Source: JAWKIW01 sp041394145 | Lineage (GTDB): Bacteria; Actinomycetota; Acidimicrobiia; Acidimicrobiales; Acidimicrobilacustridaceae | Reading direction: 5' to 3' | Length of the DNA stretch: 64,000 bases | Assembly (NCBI GenBank): GCA_041394145.1 | Contig: JAWKIW010000021.1 | Location: forward strand, 26,329 to 90,328 | In this document: positions 16,772 through 26,600 of the stretch, in pieces | How positions within the stretch are numbered: position 1 is the stretch's first letter | Layout: every line of letters starts with the position of its first letter | Position numbers and translations under genes: made by a program | The notes under the pieces: model-generated | What the model saw: only the letters and a program-made list of their open reading frames with translations | Databases searched by the model: none | What the model was told of the DNA's origin: nothing

Positions 16772-17656
16772 ATGACGCTGACCGACGTGGCCGGGGTCCG
16801 GGTGGGGCACTGGACCGACGCCGAGGCCCGCACCGGGTGCACGGTCGTGCTGCTGCCCGAAGGGACCGTGGCCTCGGGGGAGGTCCGTGGTGGGGCACCC
16901 GCCACCCGGGAGCTCGAGCTGCTCGACCCCCAGCGGCTGGTTCGCCACATCGACGCCGTCGCGCTGTCGGGCGGCTCGGCGTTCGGGCTCGCCGTGGCCG
17001 ACGGCGTGATGGGCTGGCTCGCCGAGCAGGGTCGCGGGTTCCCGACGACGGCGGGCCCGGTGCCCATCGTGGTCGGGCTCTCGCTGTTCGACCTGCTCGT
17101 CGGCGATCCCGCCGTCCGGCCCGGTGCTGCCGAGGGCCGCCTCGCCTGCGACGCGGCCACGTCGGGCCCGGTGCTGCTCGGCGGTGTCGGAGCCGGCACC
17201 GGCGCCACCGTGGGCAAGGTGCGGGGTCGCGATCGAGCCCGGCCCGGCGGCCTCGGCGGCGCCTCGGTCCTGCACGAGGGGCTGGTGGTGTCGGCCCTGG
17301 TCGCCGTGAACGCCTTCGGCGACGTCGACCTGGGTGGCGACGCGCCCGAGCGGGCTGTCGACCCCGCGGCGGTGGCGCGAGGCATCACCAGCGCCTTCAC
17401 CCCCGAACCGCCACCCGGCGAGCACACGACCATCGGCGTGGTGGTCACGAACGCGGTGCTCGACAAGGTGGGCTGCCTCGTGGTGGCGCAGGGCGCGCAC
17501 GACGGGCTGGCGCGGGCGCTCGTCCCCACGCACACGCGGGTCGACGGTGACGCCTTCGTGGCGGCGGCCACGGGCGCCGTCGAGGCCAACGTGGACGTGG
17601 TGCGCCACCTCGGGCTGGTGGCGGTCGAGCGGGCGGTCCGGTCCGCCGTGCGCTGA
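16772..17656 (+). CDS. P1/DmpA-family self-processing hydrolase (NylC-like)
   Basis: A member of the N-terminal-nucleophile P1 (S58) family, which includes DmpA aminopeptidase and NylC oligomer hydrolase. Members cleave themselves into alpha and beta chains. The 294-residue product has the family opening LTDVAGVRVGHWTD, the glycine-rich GGSAFGLAVADGVM and GGVGAGTGATVGK stretches, and the probable autocleavage site EHTTIGVVVTNAVLDK, where T219 or T220 would become the nucleophile. H218 stands where NylC has asparagine. ATG 16772 is chosen over ATG 16769 because AGGGAGG at 16759-16765 is then 6 bases away. The substrate is unknown. Confidence 0.8.
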   Translation: MTLTDVAGVRVGHWTDAEARTGCTVVLLPEGTVASGEVRGGAPATRELELLDPQRLVRHIDAVALSGGSAFGLAVADGVMGWLAEQGRGFPTTAGPVPIVVGLSLFDLLVGDPAVRPGAAEGRLACDAATSGPVLLGGVGAGTGATVGKVRGRDRARPGGLGGASVLHEGLVVSALVAVNAFGDVDLGGDAPERAVDPAAVARGITSAFTPEPPPGEHTTIGVVVTNAVLDKVGCLVVAQGAHDGLARALVPTHTRVDGDAFVAAATGAVEANVDVVRHLGLVAVERAVRSAVR

Positions 17657-17703
17657 GGTCGGGACGCGGGCAGGAACACGCCGGGGCCGTAGGATTCACC
17701 GCC

Positions 17704-19791
17704 GTGGGGGAGCTGCCGGTGCCCGACGAGCGCTTCGTCCACCTGCTGGCACCCGGCCGCATCGGTCCGATGGCGGTGGCGAACCGCATCGTCATGTCGC
17801 CGATGGGCGACCGGCTGGCGAACGACGACGGCACCGTCGGCGAACGGCAGGCCGACTACCTCGAGGCCCGAGCTCGTGGCGGGGCCGGCCTGCTGGTGAT
17901 GGGGTCCGTCTCGGTGACCTACCCGCAAGGCTCCTACGCCTCGTGCCAGACCGCGCTGAGCAACGACCGCTTCGTCGAGGGGCTCACCGGGCTGGCCCAG
18001 CGGGTGCACCGCCACGGGGCTCGGCTCGCCGCCCAGCTGGTGCACGACGGCGCGAGCTCGTTGCTCGACGTGGCCGAGGGCCGCGACGTGCTCGTGCCGT
18101 CGAAGCCGCCGCGCCTGCGCCCGGACGACCTCTCGGGCATGGTGACGCCGGCCGAGCTGGCGGCGATGACCGAGCCCTTCACCACGCCGACCGCCCGCTT
18201 CGGGTTCCACGTCGCGACCGAGGACGACATCGTCGCCGTGATCGCCGCCTTCGCCGACGCCGCCGAGCGGGCCGCGGCGGCCGGCCTCGACGGCGTCGAG
18301 ATCCACGCCGGGCACGGCTACCTGATCGACAGCTTCCTCTCCCCGCTGCGCAACCGACGCGACGACGACTGGGGTGGGTCGGTGGAGCAGCGGGCCCGGC
18401 TGCTCGTCGAGGTGCTCCGGGCCGTGCGGTCGCGGGTGGGTGACCGGTTGGCGGTGTGGGTCCGGATCAACGGCGAAGAGCGCCACGTCGACGGAGGCGA
18501 GACCCTCGACGACGCGCTGATCGTGGCTCGTCTCGCGGTCGATGCCGGCGCCGACGCGCTCCACGTCAGCGCCTACGCCGATCCGGGCGTCGCCGTCGGC
18601 GTCACCGATGCCCACACGCCACAGGTCCCGGGCCGGAACCTGCCCACAGCGGCGCGCGTGAAGCAGGCGGTCGACGTGCCGGTCATCGCCGTCGGTCGCC
18701 TCGAGCCGGCGGCCGCCGACTCGGCCATCGCGGCCGGGCAGGCCGACCTCGTGGCCATGGGTCGGGCGCTGCTCGCCGATCCCGACCTGCCGGTGAAGCT
18801 CGCAACGGGACGGGTCGACGACGTGCGCCCGTGCATCTACCAGTACCGGTGCATCGGCAACATCTTCTTGAACCGGCCGGTGGCCTGCGTGGTCAACCCC
18901 GCGACCGCCCACGGCGACGAGGAGCAGCTCCCGCCGGCGTCGCGGCCGGCTCGGGTCCTGGTGGTCGGCGGTGGTCCGGCCGGGATGGCGGCGGCTGCCG
19001 CCCTCGCCGATCGGGGCCACACCGTCACCTTGACCGAGAAGTCGTCGGTCCTCGGGGGCGCGCTGGTGGCCGCCGCGGCCACCGACGAGACGCTCGACCG
19101 CCTGCTCGGCTGGTTGCGGCGGCAGGTGGCGGTGAGGTCGATCGACGTGCGGATGGCGACGACGGCCGACGGTCGGCTCGTCGAGGACGTCGGGGCCCAG
19201 GTCGTCGTGGTGGCCACGGGGGGCCGGTGGTCGCAACCCGGCGAGGCGTCGTCGGTCGCGGTCGCCCCGGACCACGGCCCCGTGGTGCGGGCCACGAACC
19301 TGGGCGAGGTGGCGGCGACCGGCTGGTTCGCGGCAGACGATGGTCCGGGCGGGCTGATCGGTCACCGTGTGCTCCTCACCGACGGCGGCAAGGCGGCCAT
19401 GTCGTTCGCCGCGCTGGCGGCCGAGCGGGGCCGGTCGGTGACCGTGGTCGATCGGTCCGGGGTGCTGGCGCCCGAGCTGGGCCCGCCCGGTCGGTTCCGG
19501 TTGGTGCACGACGTGGGCTCGCTCGGCGTCGACCTCCGGGCGGGCTGGTCCCTCGATGCGCTCCGGCCCGGCGGTGCGCGCCTCCGCGGACCCGACGGGT
19601 TCGGCGGCGTGACGACAGCCGAGCTGGACGTGGACGTCGTCGTGTCCGCCCGCTGCGACCGCGCGGTCGACCCCGGTGCGCCGTTCTCCGGACGGGGTGC
19701 CGCGGTGCACGTGCTCGGTGACGCCCGGGACGCGGGCCGGCTCGAGGGCGCGCTCGGCGGGGCCCGTGCGCTCGCGCTCGCCCTCGGGTGA
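17704..19791 (+). CDS. Old-yellow-enzyme/FAD-dependent reductase (FadH-like)
   Basis: A 695-residue oxidoreductase. It has an FMN TIM-barrel (about 1-360; HAGHGYLIDSFLSPLRNRR is the OYE active-site stretch), a cysteine-rich link, and an FAD/NAD domain starting at VLVVGGGPAGMAAAAALADR. This is the layout of 2,4-dienoyl-CoA reductase and trimethylamine dehydrogenase. The link cysteines are C377, C383 and C395 (C-x5-C-x11-C), whereas the classical 4Fe-4S site is C-x2-C-x3-C-x11-C. One ligand therefore seems absent or replaced. GTG 17704 lies 8 bases after a TAGGAT -10 box (17690-17695), suggesting a leaderless message. The substrate is not predictable. Confidence 0.85.
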   Translation: MGELPVPDERFVHLLAPGRIGPMAVANRIVMSPMGDRLANDDGTVGERQADYLEARARGGAGLLVMGSVSVTYPQGSYASCQTALSNDRFVEGLTGLAQRVHRHGARLAAQLVHDGASSLLDVAEGRDVLVPSKPPRLRPDDLSGMVTPAELAAMTEPFTTPTARFGFHVATEDDIVAVIAAFADAAERAAAAGLDGVEIHAGHGYLIDSFLSPLRNRRDDDWGGSVEQRARLLVEVLRAVRSRVGDRLAVWVRINGEERHVDGGETLDDALIVARLAVDAGADALHVSAYADPGVAVGVTDAHTPQVPGRNLPTAARVKQAVDVPVIAVGRLEPAAADSAIAAGQADLVAMGRALLADPDLPVKLATGRVDDVRPCIYQYRCIGNIFLNRPVACVVNPATAHGDEEQLPPASRPARVLVVGGGPAGMAAAAALADRGHTVTLTEKSSVLGGALVAAAATDETLDRLLGWLRRQVAVRSIDVRMATTADGRLVEDVGAQVVVVATGGRWSQPGEASSVAVAPDHGPVVRATNLGEVAATGWFAADDGPGGLIGHRVLLTDGGKAAMSFAALAAERGRSVTVVDRSGVLAPELGPPGRFRLVHDVGSLGVDLRAGWSLDALRPGGARLRGPDGFGGVTTAELDVDVVVSARCDRAVDPGAPFSGRGAAVHVLGDARDAGRLEGALGGARALALALG

Positions 19792-19852
19792 GGACCGCCG
19801 ACGACGGCGCCACGGGATGTCGGCGCAGGCCGAGGGGATAGCCTGGGCGCTC

Positions 19853-20458
19853 GTGCCCACACCCTTGGAGCTGGTCCGTGACGAGGCGCTCGGCTGCACG
19901 TCGTGCAAGCTGGCGGGCCTCGGTCGCACGCAGGTGGTGTTCGGGATGGGCGACCCCGAGGCCGATCTCCTGTTCATCGGCGAAGGCCCCGGCGCCGAGG
20001 AGGACAAGCAGGGCCTGCCGTTCGTGGGGAGGTCGGGCAAGCTGCTCGACAAGCTGCTGCTCGAGGAGCTGGGCCTCACCCGTGACGCCGTCTACATCGC
20101 CAACGTGGTGAAGTGCCGCCCGCCGGGCAACCGGGACCCCGAGCCCGACGAGATCGCCGCCTGCCGGCCATGGCTGGACCGCCAGCTCGAGCTGATCGAC
20201 CCCAAGGTCGTGGTGACCCTCGGCAAGTTCTCGACCCAGCTGCTGCTCGACACCAAGGTCGGCATCACCAAGCTGCGCGGGCGCGAGTACCGGTTCGGTG
20301 ACGCGGTCCTCATCCCGACGGTGCACCCGGCCTACGCGCTGCGCGGCGGCGGTGAGCCGCTCGCCCAGATGCGGGCCGACCTGGTGCGGGCCAAGCTCGC
20401 CCTGTCACGCACCCGTGACGAGCTGCTGGCCGGCGCGGCCGACGGGGTCACGGCATGA
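19853..20458 (+). CDS. Uracil-DNA glycosylase, family 4 (iron-sulfur)
   Basis: Removes uracil from DNA. The 201-residue enzyme has the four cluster cysteines C15, C18, C88 and C104 with family 4 spacing. It also has motif 1 GEGPGAEEDKQGLPFVGRSG and the HPAYALR motif near the end. An ATG at 19817 is also in frame. GTG 19853 is preferred because a TAGCCT -10 box (19839-19844) ends 8 bases before it, which would place transcription start at or beside the codon. The stop overlaps the tsaE ATG by 4 bases, coupling base-excision repair to the t6A cluster. Confidence 0.92.
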   Translation: MPTPLELVRDEALGCTSCKLAGLGRTQVVFGMGDPEADLLFIGEGPGAEEDKQGLPFVGRSGKLLDKLLLEELGLTRDAVYIANVVKCRPPGNRDPEPDEIAACRPWLDRQLELIDPKVVVTLGKFSTQLLLDTKVGITKLRGREYRFGDAVLIPTVHPAYALRGGGEPLAQMRADLVRAKLALSRTRDELLAGAADGVTA

Positions 20459-21021
20459 TCCGAGCGGCGACGCGCTCCGTCGACGAGACCCGGGCGCTGG
20501 CGGGGGCGCTGGCCGAGCTCGCCCGGCCGGGCGACCTCGTGCTGCTGGCCGGCGACCTCGGCGCCGGCAAGACGGCGTTCACCCAGGGCTTCGGTGCGGC
20601 CCTCGGGGTGACCGAGCGGATCACCAGCCCCACGTTCACGTTGGCGAACCAGCACCAGGGGCGCCTCGTGCTGCACCACCTCGACGTCTACCGCATCGAG
20701 CAGCTGGCCGAGGTGCTCGACATCGGCCTGCCCGAGCTGCTGGACGAGGGCGGCGTCACCGTCATCGAGTGGGGCGACGCCATCGTGCCGGCGCTGCCGG
20801 CCGACTTCCTCCTGATCCAGATCACCCTCGGCGACGGCGACGACGACCGCACCTTCGAGCTGACGACGACGGGCTCGCGCTGGGCGGCCCGTCGGCGCGC
20901 CCTGCAGGCCGCGCTGGCGCCATGGCTGCTGCCGACCTCCGACGGCGTCGACCCGGGGACCACCGACGGCTCCGTCGACGGCCTGTCCGATCCGACGGCG
21001 GGGGCGGCCGGCGGATGCTGA
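20455..21021 (+). CDS. tsaE: tRNA t6A biosynthesis ATPase TsaE
   Basis: ATPase that works with TsaB and TsaD to transfer threonylcarbamoyl to A37 of ANN-decoding tRNAs. The 188-residue protein has the Walker A GDLGAGKT (33-40), TSPTFTLANQH and YRIEQLAEVLDIGLPELLDE. The C-terminal 25 residues are low-complexity and probably dispensable. ATG 20455 overlaps the glycosylase stop by 4 bases, and the end overlaps tsaB by 7 bases. Confidence 0.95.
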   Translation: MIRAATRSVDETRALAGALAELARPGDLVLLAGDLGAGKTAFTQGFGAALGVTERITSPTFTLANQHQGRLVLHHLDVYRIEQLAEVLDIGLPELLDEGGVTVIEWGDAIVPALPADFLLIQITLGDGDDDRTFELTTTGSRWAARRRALQAALAPWLLPTSDGVDPGTTDGSVDGLSDPTAGAAGGC

Positions 21022-21713
21022 TCCTCGGCATCGACACCGCGACCGTGCAGGTCGGCTGTGCCATCGGTGGCCACGAGGGCGTGCTGGCCTCGGCGCAGTC
21101 GGCGCGAGGGAAGCGCCACGCGGAGACGCTCACCCCGTCGATCGAGACCGTGTGCGCGCAGGCTCGCGTCGATCTCGCCGACATCTCGGTGGTGGCGGTC
21201 GACATCGGTCCCGGCCTCTTCACCGGCCGGCGGGTGGGTGTGGCTTCGGCCAAGGCCATGGCCTACGCGCTGCGGGTGCCGATGATCGGCGTCGTCAGCC
21301 TCGACCTCCTCGCCTTCCCGGTCCGGTTCACGAACCGCCTGATCGTCGCCGCTGTCGACGCTCGGCGGGGCGAGCTGTTCTACGCCTTCTACCGACCCGT
21401 TCCCGGCGGCCTCCAGCGGGTGTCGGACCACACCGTCGGCTCGCCCGACGACCTGGCGTCGGAGGTGCTCGCCGCCGGCGAGGAGGTGCTGCTCGTTGGT
21501 GACGGGGCGTTGCGCTACCGCGAGGTGTTCGAGGGCCTGACCAAGGTGGACATCGTGGGCGAGGAGCTGGCCTACCCGTCGGCCACCTCGCTCGTGATGC
21601 TCGCCCACGCCCAGGCGCTGCGCGAGCAGTTCGTGAAGCCGTGGGAGCTGCAGCCCTTGTACCTGCGCAAGCCCGACGCCGAGGTGAACTGGACGACGAG
21701 GGACTCGGCATGA
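21015..21713 (+). CDS. tsaB: tRNA t6A scaffold protein TsaB
   Basis: Inactive ASKHA-fold partner that dimerises with TsaD. The 232-residue product begins MLILGIDTATVQVGCAIGG and has VDIGPGLFTGRRVGVASAKAMAYA and VDARRGELFYAFYR, all typical. The frame is open for hundreds of bases upstream. ATG 21015 is chosen from homology and from the 7-base overlap with tsaE. rimI follows after 52 bases. Confidence 0.94.
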   Translation: MLILGIDTATVQVGCAIGGHEGVLASAQSARGKRHAETLTPSIETVCAQARVDLADISVVAVDIGPGLFTGRRVGVASAKAMAYALRVPMIGVVSLDLLAFPVRFTNRLIVAAVDARRGELFYAFYRPVPGGLQRVSDHTVGSPDDLASEVLAAGEEVLLVGDGALRYREVFEGLTKVDIVGEELAYPSATSLVMLAHAQALREQFVKPWELQPLYLRKPDAEVNWTTRDSA

Positions 21714-21765
21714 TCGCCGCCCAGCGGTCTGCGCCCCCCGGTCCGGCAGCCCGGAGGCGGGCCCC

Positions 21766-22344
21766 GTGAGCCTCACCCGGCTGCCCGCGCCGCCCGATCC
21801 GGCGACGCTCGACGTCGAGATCGTGCCGATGCGGCGCCGCCACCTCCGCTCGGTGCTGCGCATCGAGGCCCAGGCAGGCCATCCGTCGTGGTCGCTCGGG
21901 CTGTTCCTGGGGGAGCTGTCGGCCCAGACCGGCCGCCTCTACGTCGTCGCCCGGGTCGGCGGATCGGTGGTCGGCTTTGCCGGGATGATCTTCCAGGGGC
22001 CCGACGGGCACGTCACCACCATCTCCGTCGACCCCGTGTGGCGGCGCTGCGCCGTTGGCAGCCGGATGCTGCTGGTGCTGTGCCGACGGGCGCTCGAGGT
22101 CGGCTGCGAGGCCCTCACCCTGGAGGTCCGCGCCGGCAACGACGCCGCCGTCGCCATGTACCGGTCGTTCGGCTTCGCCCCGGCGGGGGTGCGCAAGAAC
22201 TACTACGCCGACCTCGGTGAGGACGCGCTGGTGATGTGGGCCCACGACGTCGACGGCCCCGACTACTCGGCCCGCCTGGACCGCATCGAGGCCGACCTCC
22301 CGGGCCGGACCACCGTCGACCTGTCCGCCTGGCCGCGGTCGTGA
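21766..22344 (+). CDS. rimI: Ribosomal-protein-S18-alanine N-acetyltransferase-like GNAT
   Basis: GNAT-family acetyltransferase placed, as usual in actinobacteria, between tsaB and tsaD. The 192-residue product has the acetyl-CoA region TISVDPVWRRCAVGSRMLLVL and the C-terminal TLEVRAGNDAAVAMYRSFGF and VRKNYYADLGEDALVMW of RimI. It has N- and C-terminal extensions relative to E. coli RimI (148). GTG 21766 follows GGAGG at 21753-21757. The true acetylation substrate is unproven for these genes. Confidence 0.85.
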   Translation: MSLTRLPAPPDPATLDVEIVPMRRRHLRSVLRIEAQAGHPSWSLGLFLGELSAQTGRLYVVARVGGSVVGFAGMIFQGPDGHVTTISVDPVWRRCAVGSRMLLVLCRRALEVGCEALTLEVRAGNDAAVAMYRSFGFAPAGVRKNYYADLGEDALVMWAHDVDGPDYSARLDRIEADLPGRTTVDLSAWPRS

Positions 22345-22363
22345 CCACTGGGAGCACACCTCC

Positions 22364-23359
22364 GTGAAGATCCTCGGCATCGAGACCTCCTGTGACGAGA
22401 CGGCCGCCGCCGTGGTCGCCGACGCCTCCGACGTGCTGTCGTCGGTCGTGTCGAGCCAGGTCGACCTGCACGCCCGCTACGGCGGCGTGGTGCCCGAGAT
22501 CGCCAGTCGGGCCCACGTCGAGCTGCTCACGCCGGTGGTGGCCCAGGCCCTCGTCGAGGCGGGCATCGAGGACGACCACGTCGACGCCGTGGGCGCCACG
22601 GTCGGGCCCGGCCTGGTGGGTGCGCTGCTGGTGGGGGTGAGCGCGGCCAAGGCGCTCGCCCTCGTGTGGGACGTCCCCTTCGTGGCGGTCAACCACCTCG
22701 AGGCCCACCTCTACGCGGCGTTCCTCGAGGAGCCCGACCTCGAGATGCCCCTGGTCGTGCTGCTGGTGTCGGGAGGTCACACGCTGCTCGTGCTGATGGA
22801 GGGCCACGGCCGCTACCGGCTGCTCGGGTCGACGATCGACGACGCCGCCGGCGAGGCCTTCGACAAGGTGGCCCGCTACCTCGGGCTCGGCTACCCCGGT
22901 GGCCCCGCCATCGATGCCATCGCCATGACGGGCGATCCCCAGGCGATCCCCTTCCCGCGAGCGATCCTCGACGAGGGCTACGACTTCTCCTTCTCGGGCC
23001 TCAAGACCGCGGTGGTCAACCACGTCCGGCGACATCCCGACGCCGCCACCCCCGACGTCGCCGCCTCCTTCCAGGAGGCCGTGGTCGACGTGCTCGTGAC
23101 CAAGGCCCGCCGGGCTGCCGCCGAGCACGGCGCCAAGGGGCTCTGCCTCGCCGGAGGCGTCGCCGCCAACAGCCAGCTGCGCGAGCGGCTGCTCGACGCC
23201 TGCGTCGCCGACGGCCTCCACGCCTTCCTGCCCAGCCGCTCGATGTGCACCGACAACGCCGCCATGGTGGCGGCGGCGGCCTGGTGGCGGCTGCGGGCCG
23301 ACGGCCCCACGCCCCTCGACGTCGGGGCCGATCCCAACCTCCGGCTGCCGGTCCTCTGA
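22364..23359 (+). CDS. tsaD: tRNA N6-threonylcarbamoyladenosine transferase TsaD
   Basis: Catalytic subunit (Kae1/TsaD family) of t6A37 synthesis. The 331-residue protein starts MKILGIETSCDETAAAVV and has the metal-binding H111 and H115 in NHLEAHLYA. It also has LLVSGGHTLL, DDAAGEAFDKVARYLGLGYPGG and the C-terminal metal aspartate region FLPSRSMCTDNAAMV. GTG 22364 starts 19 bases after rimI. Length and motifs are standard. Confidence 0.96.
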   Translation: MKILGIETSCDETAAAVVADASDVLSSVVSSQVDLHARYGGVVPEIASRAHVELLTPVVAQALVEAGIEDDHVDAVGATVGPGLVGALLVGVSAAKALALVWDVPFVAVNHLEAHLYAAFLEEPDLEMPLVVLLVSGGHTLLVLMEGHGRYRLLGSTIDDAAGEAFDKVARYLGLGYPGGPAIDAIAMTGDPQAIPFPRAILDEGYDFSFSGLKTAVVNHVRRHPDAATPDVAASFQEAVVDVLVTKARRAAAEHGAKGLCLAGGVAANSQLRERLLDACVADGLHAFLPSRSMCTDNAAMVAAAAWWRLRADGPTPLDVGADPNLRLPVL

Positions 23360-23534
23360 CCCAGACCGCGGGCCAACGTGGCCGAAGGCCCGATGCCGGG
23401 ACCCACCGCAACCGGCGGCTCCCGGCTGCGCTCTGCCGAAGGTGCCGACCTGGCCCACGCGGGCGACCCGCCCGTGGGCAAAGATGTCAGCCGACGCCGG
23501 GCGGAGGTCCGGCTCGTGCTGTGGAGGACCGCAC

Positions 23535-24389
23535 ATGAAGATCGGCATCGGCCTGCCCACGACCATCTCCGGCACCCCCGGCTCGCTGGTGCTCGACTGG
23601 GCCCGGGCGGCGGAGACGGCCGGCTTCTCCACGCTCGGCACCATCGATCGCGTGGTGTACCCGGGCTACGAGTCGATGACCGCGCTGGCCGCGGCAGGAG
23701 CGGTCACCGAGACCATCGGCCTGCTGACCGACATCGTGCTGGCGCCGACCCGCAACCCGGTCCTGCTGGCGAAGGAGGCAGCGAGCATCGACCAGCTGAC
23801 CGGTGGGCGGCTGACCCTCGGCGTGGGGGTCGGCGGCCGCCCCGACGACTACGTCGCCGCCGAGCAGGAGTTCGGCCAGCGGGGAAAGCGCCTCGACGCC
23901 ATGCTCGAGACGTTCCACGGGCTGTGGGAGGGCGAGACCGTCGCCGGCTCCGACAAGGCCTGCACGCCGACGCCCACGAACGGCCGGGTGCCCGTCCTGA
24001 TCGGCGGTGACGCCTCCGTGGCGGTGCACCGGATGGTCCGGTGGGGTGCCGGCTGGACCATCGGCGGCCTCCCGCCGGCGATGGTGGCCGAGGGGGTCGA
24101 CCACGTGCGGCAGGCATGGGCGGACAGCGTGCACGAGGGCGAGCCCACCATCGTGGCCCTCGGCTACTTCGCCCTCGGCGACGACGCCTCGGTGGACCCG
24201 CTGCTCGACTACTACGGGTTCCTGGGCGACATGGCCCAGATGATCGCCGGCGGCGCGACCCGCAGCGCCGAGCAGGCCCGCGACGTCGTCGGCCAGTGGG
24301 AGGCGCTGGGCATCGACGAGTACGTCTTCTTCCCGGCCCACGCCGACCTCGAGCAGGTCCACCGCCTCGCCGAGGCCGTGCTGGGCTGA
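23535..24389 (+). CDS. LLM-class (probably F420-dependent) oxidoreductase
   Basis: A luciferase-like monooxygenase-family TIM-barrel flavin/F420 oxidoreductase of 284 residues. Typical segments are IGIGLPTTISGTP, WARAAETAGFSTLGTIDR, RNPVLLAKEAASIDQLTGGR and LTLGVGVGGRPDDY. ATG 23535 is preceded by GTGGAGGACCGCAC. It stands alone between tsaD and groES. The family in actinobacteria mostly uses F420, but FMN cannot be excluded. The substrate is unknown. Confidence 0.85.
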   Translation: MKIGIGLPTTISGTPGSLVLDWARAAETAGFSTLGTIDRVVYPGYESMTALAAAGAVTETIGLLTDIVLAPTRNPVLLAKEAASIDQLTGGRLTLGVGVGGRPDDYVAAEQEFGQRGKRLDAMLETFHGLWEGETVAGSDKACTPTPTNGRVPVLIGGDASVAVHRMVRWGAGWTIGGLPPAMVAEGVDHVRQAWADSVHEGEPTIVALGYFALGDDASVDPLLDYYGFLGDMAQMIAGGATRSAEQARDVVGQWEALGIDEYVFFPAHADLEQVHRLAEAVLG

Positions 24390-24440
24390 CCCGGATCGCA
24401 CTGCGATGAGGCCCTCGGGCCGAAGAGCGATCGACGCGGG

Positions 24441-24495
24441 TTGCCCGTCCGGGTCGCCTCGCGTATCGTTAGCACTCGAATCCCGAGAGTGCTAA
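24441..24495 (+). promoter_or_regulatory. groESL promoter with CIRCE operator
   Basis: TTGCCC (24441-24446) and TATCGT (24464-24469) are 17 bases apart. A perfect CIRCE element follows: TTAGCACTC at 24469-24477, nine spacer bases, GAGTGCTAA at 24487-24495. The operator overlaps the last base of the -10, so HrcA repressor binding would block initiation directly. The groES ATG is 17 bases beyond the operator. Confidence 0.96.
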
Positions 24496-24511
24496 CGACC
24501 ACGGAGGCGTC

Positions 24512-24802
24512 ATGAACCTGCAGCCCCTCGAGGACCGCATCGTCGTCAAGGCCGGCGAGGCCGAGGAGACCACCGCCAGCGGCCTGGTCATCCCCGACAC
24601 CGCCAAGGAGAAGCCCCAGCAGGGCGAGGTGCTGGCCGTGGGCCCGGGCCGTCGCTCGGAGCAGAGCGGTGAGCTGATCCCGGTCGACGTGAAGGTGGGC
24701 GACAAGGTCGTGTACAGCAAGTACGGCGGCACCGAGATCACCGTCGACGGCGAGGACCTGCTGATCCTCAACGCCCGCGACGTGCTCGCCGTCGTCAAGT
24801 GA
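24512..24802 (+). CDS. groES: Co-chaperonin GroES
   Basis: Forms the heptameric lid of the GroEL chamber. The 96-residue protein begins MNLQPLEDRIVVK and has the mobile loop EAEETTASGLVIPDTAKEKP and VVYSKYGGTEI. ACGGAGGCGTC before the ATG provides the ribosome binding site. It is controlled by the CIRCE element just upstream and is followed by groEL 38 bases later. Confidence 0.98.
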   Translation: MNLQPLEDRIVVKAGEAEETTASGLVIPDTAKEKPQQGEVLAVGPGRRSEQSGELIPVDVKVGDKVVYSKYGGTEITVDGEDLLILNARDVLAVVK

Positions 24803-24840
24803 GCCGGCCGCTCACCGAGACCCGCTGAGGAGCGAAGCGC

Positions 24841-26496
<1,656 letters not shown>

Positions 26497-26501
26497 CCCC
26501 G

Positions 26502-26521
26502 CACGGGGGTTCGCCCCCGTG
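26502..26521 (+). terminator. groEL terminator hairpin 1
   Basis: CACGGGGG (26502-26509) pairs with CCCCCGTG (26514-26521) around a stable TTCG tetraloop, 5 bases after the groEL stop. No T-run follows, as is common at high GC. Confidence 0.75.
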
Positions 26522-26569
26522 GGTCCGATCGGCGCCGTTCGCTCCGATCGGGCGCCGAAGCTGTGACGG

Positions 26570-26593
26570 AGGCCGGCCCCGATGGGCCGGCCT
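26570..26593 (+). terminator. Second hairpin, between convergent groEL and channel gene
   Basis: AGGCCGGCCC (26570-26579) pairs perfectly with GGGCCGGCCT (26584-26593) around a CGAT loop. It lies between the 3' ends of two convergent genes and would work as a terminator in both directions. Confidence 0.7.
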
Positions 26594-26600
26594 CTGCGCG

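Noticed and set aside
19817..19852. ATG 19817 as start of the uracil-DNA glycosylase
   Set aside because: The 12 added residues carry no family signal and the -10 box lies inside them, so GTG 19853 fits better. It remains possible if another promoter is used.
14131..20079. A 1982-codon open frame on the minus strand across alr, the glycosyltransferase and the OYE gene
   Set aside because: Composition is Arg/His/Gly/Pro-rich without domains, and it lies opposite well-supported genes. GC-rich codon bias removes stops from the antisense frame.
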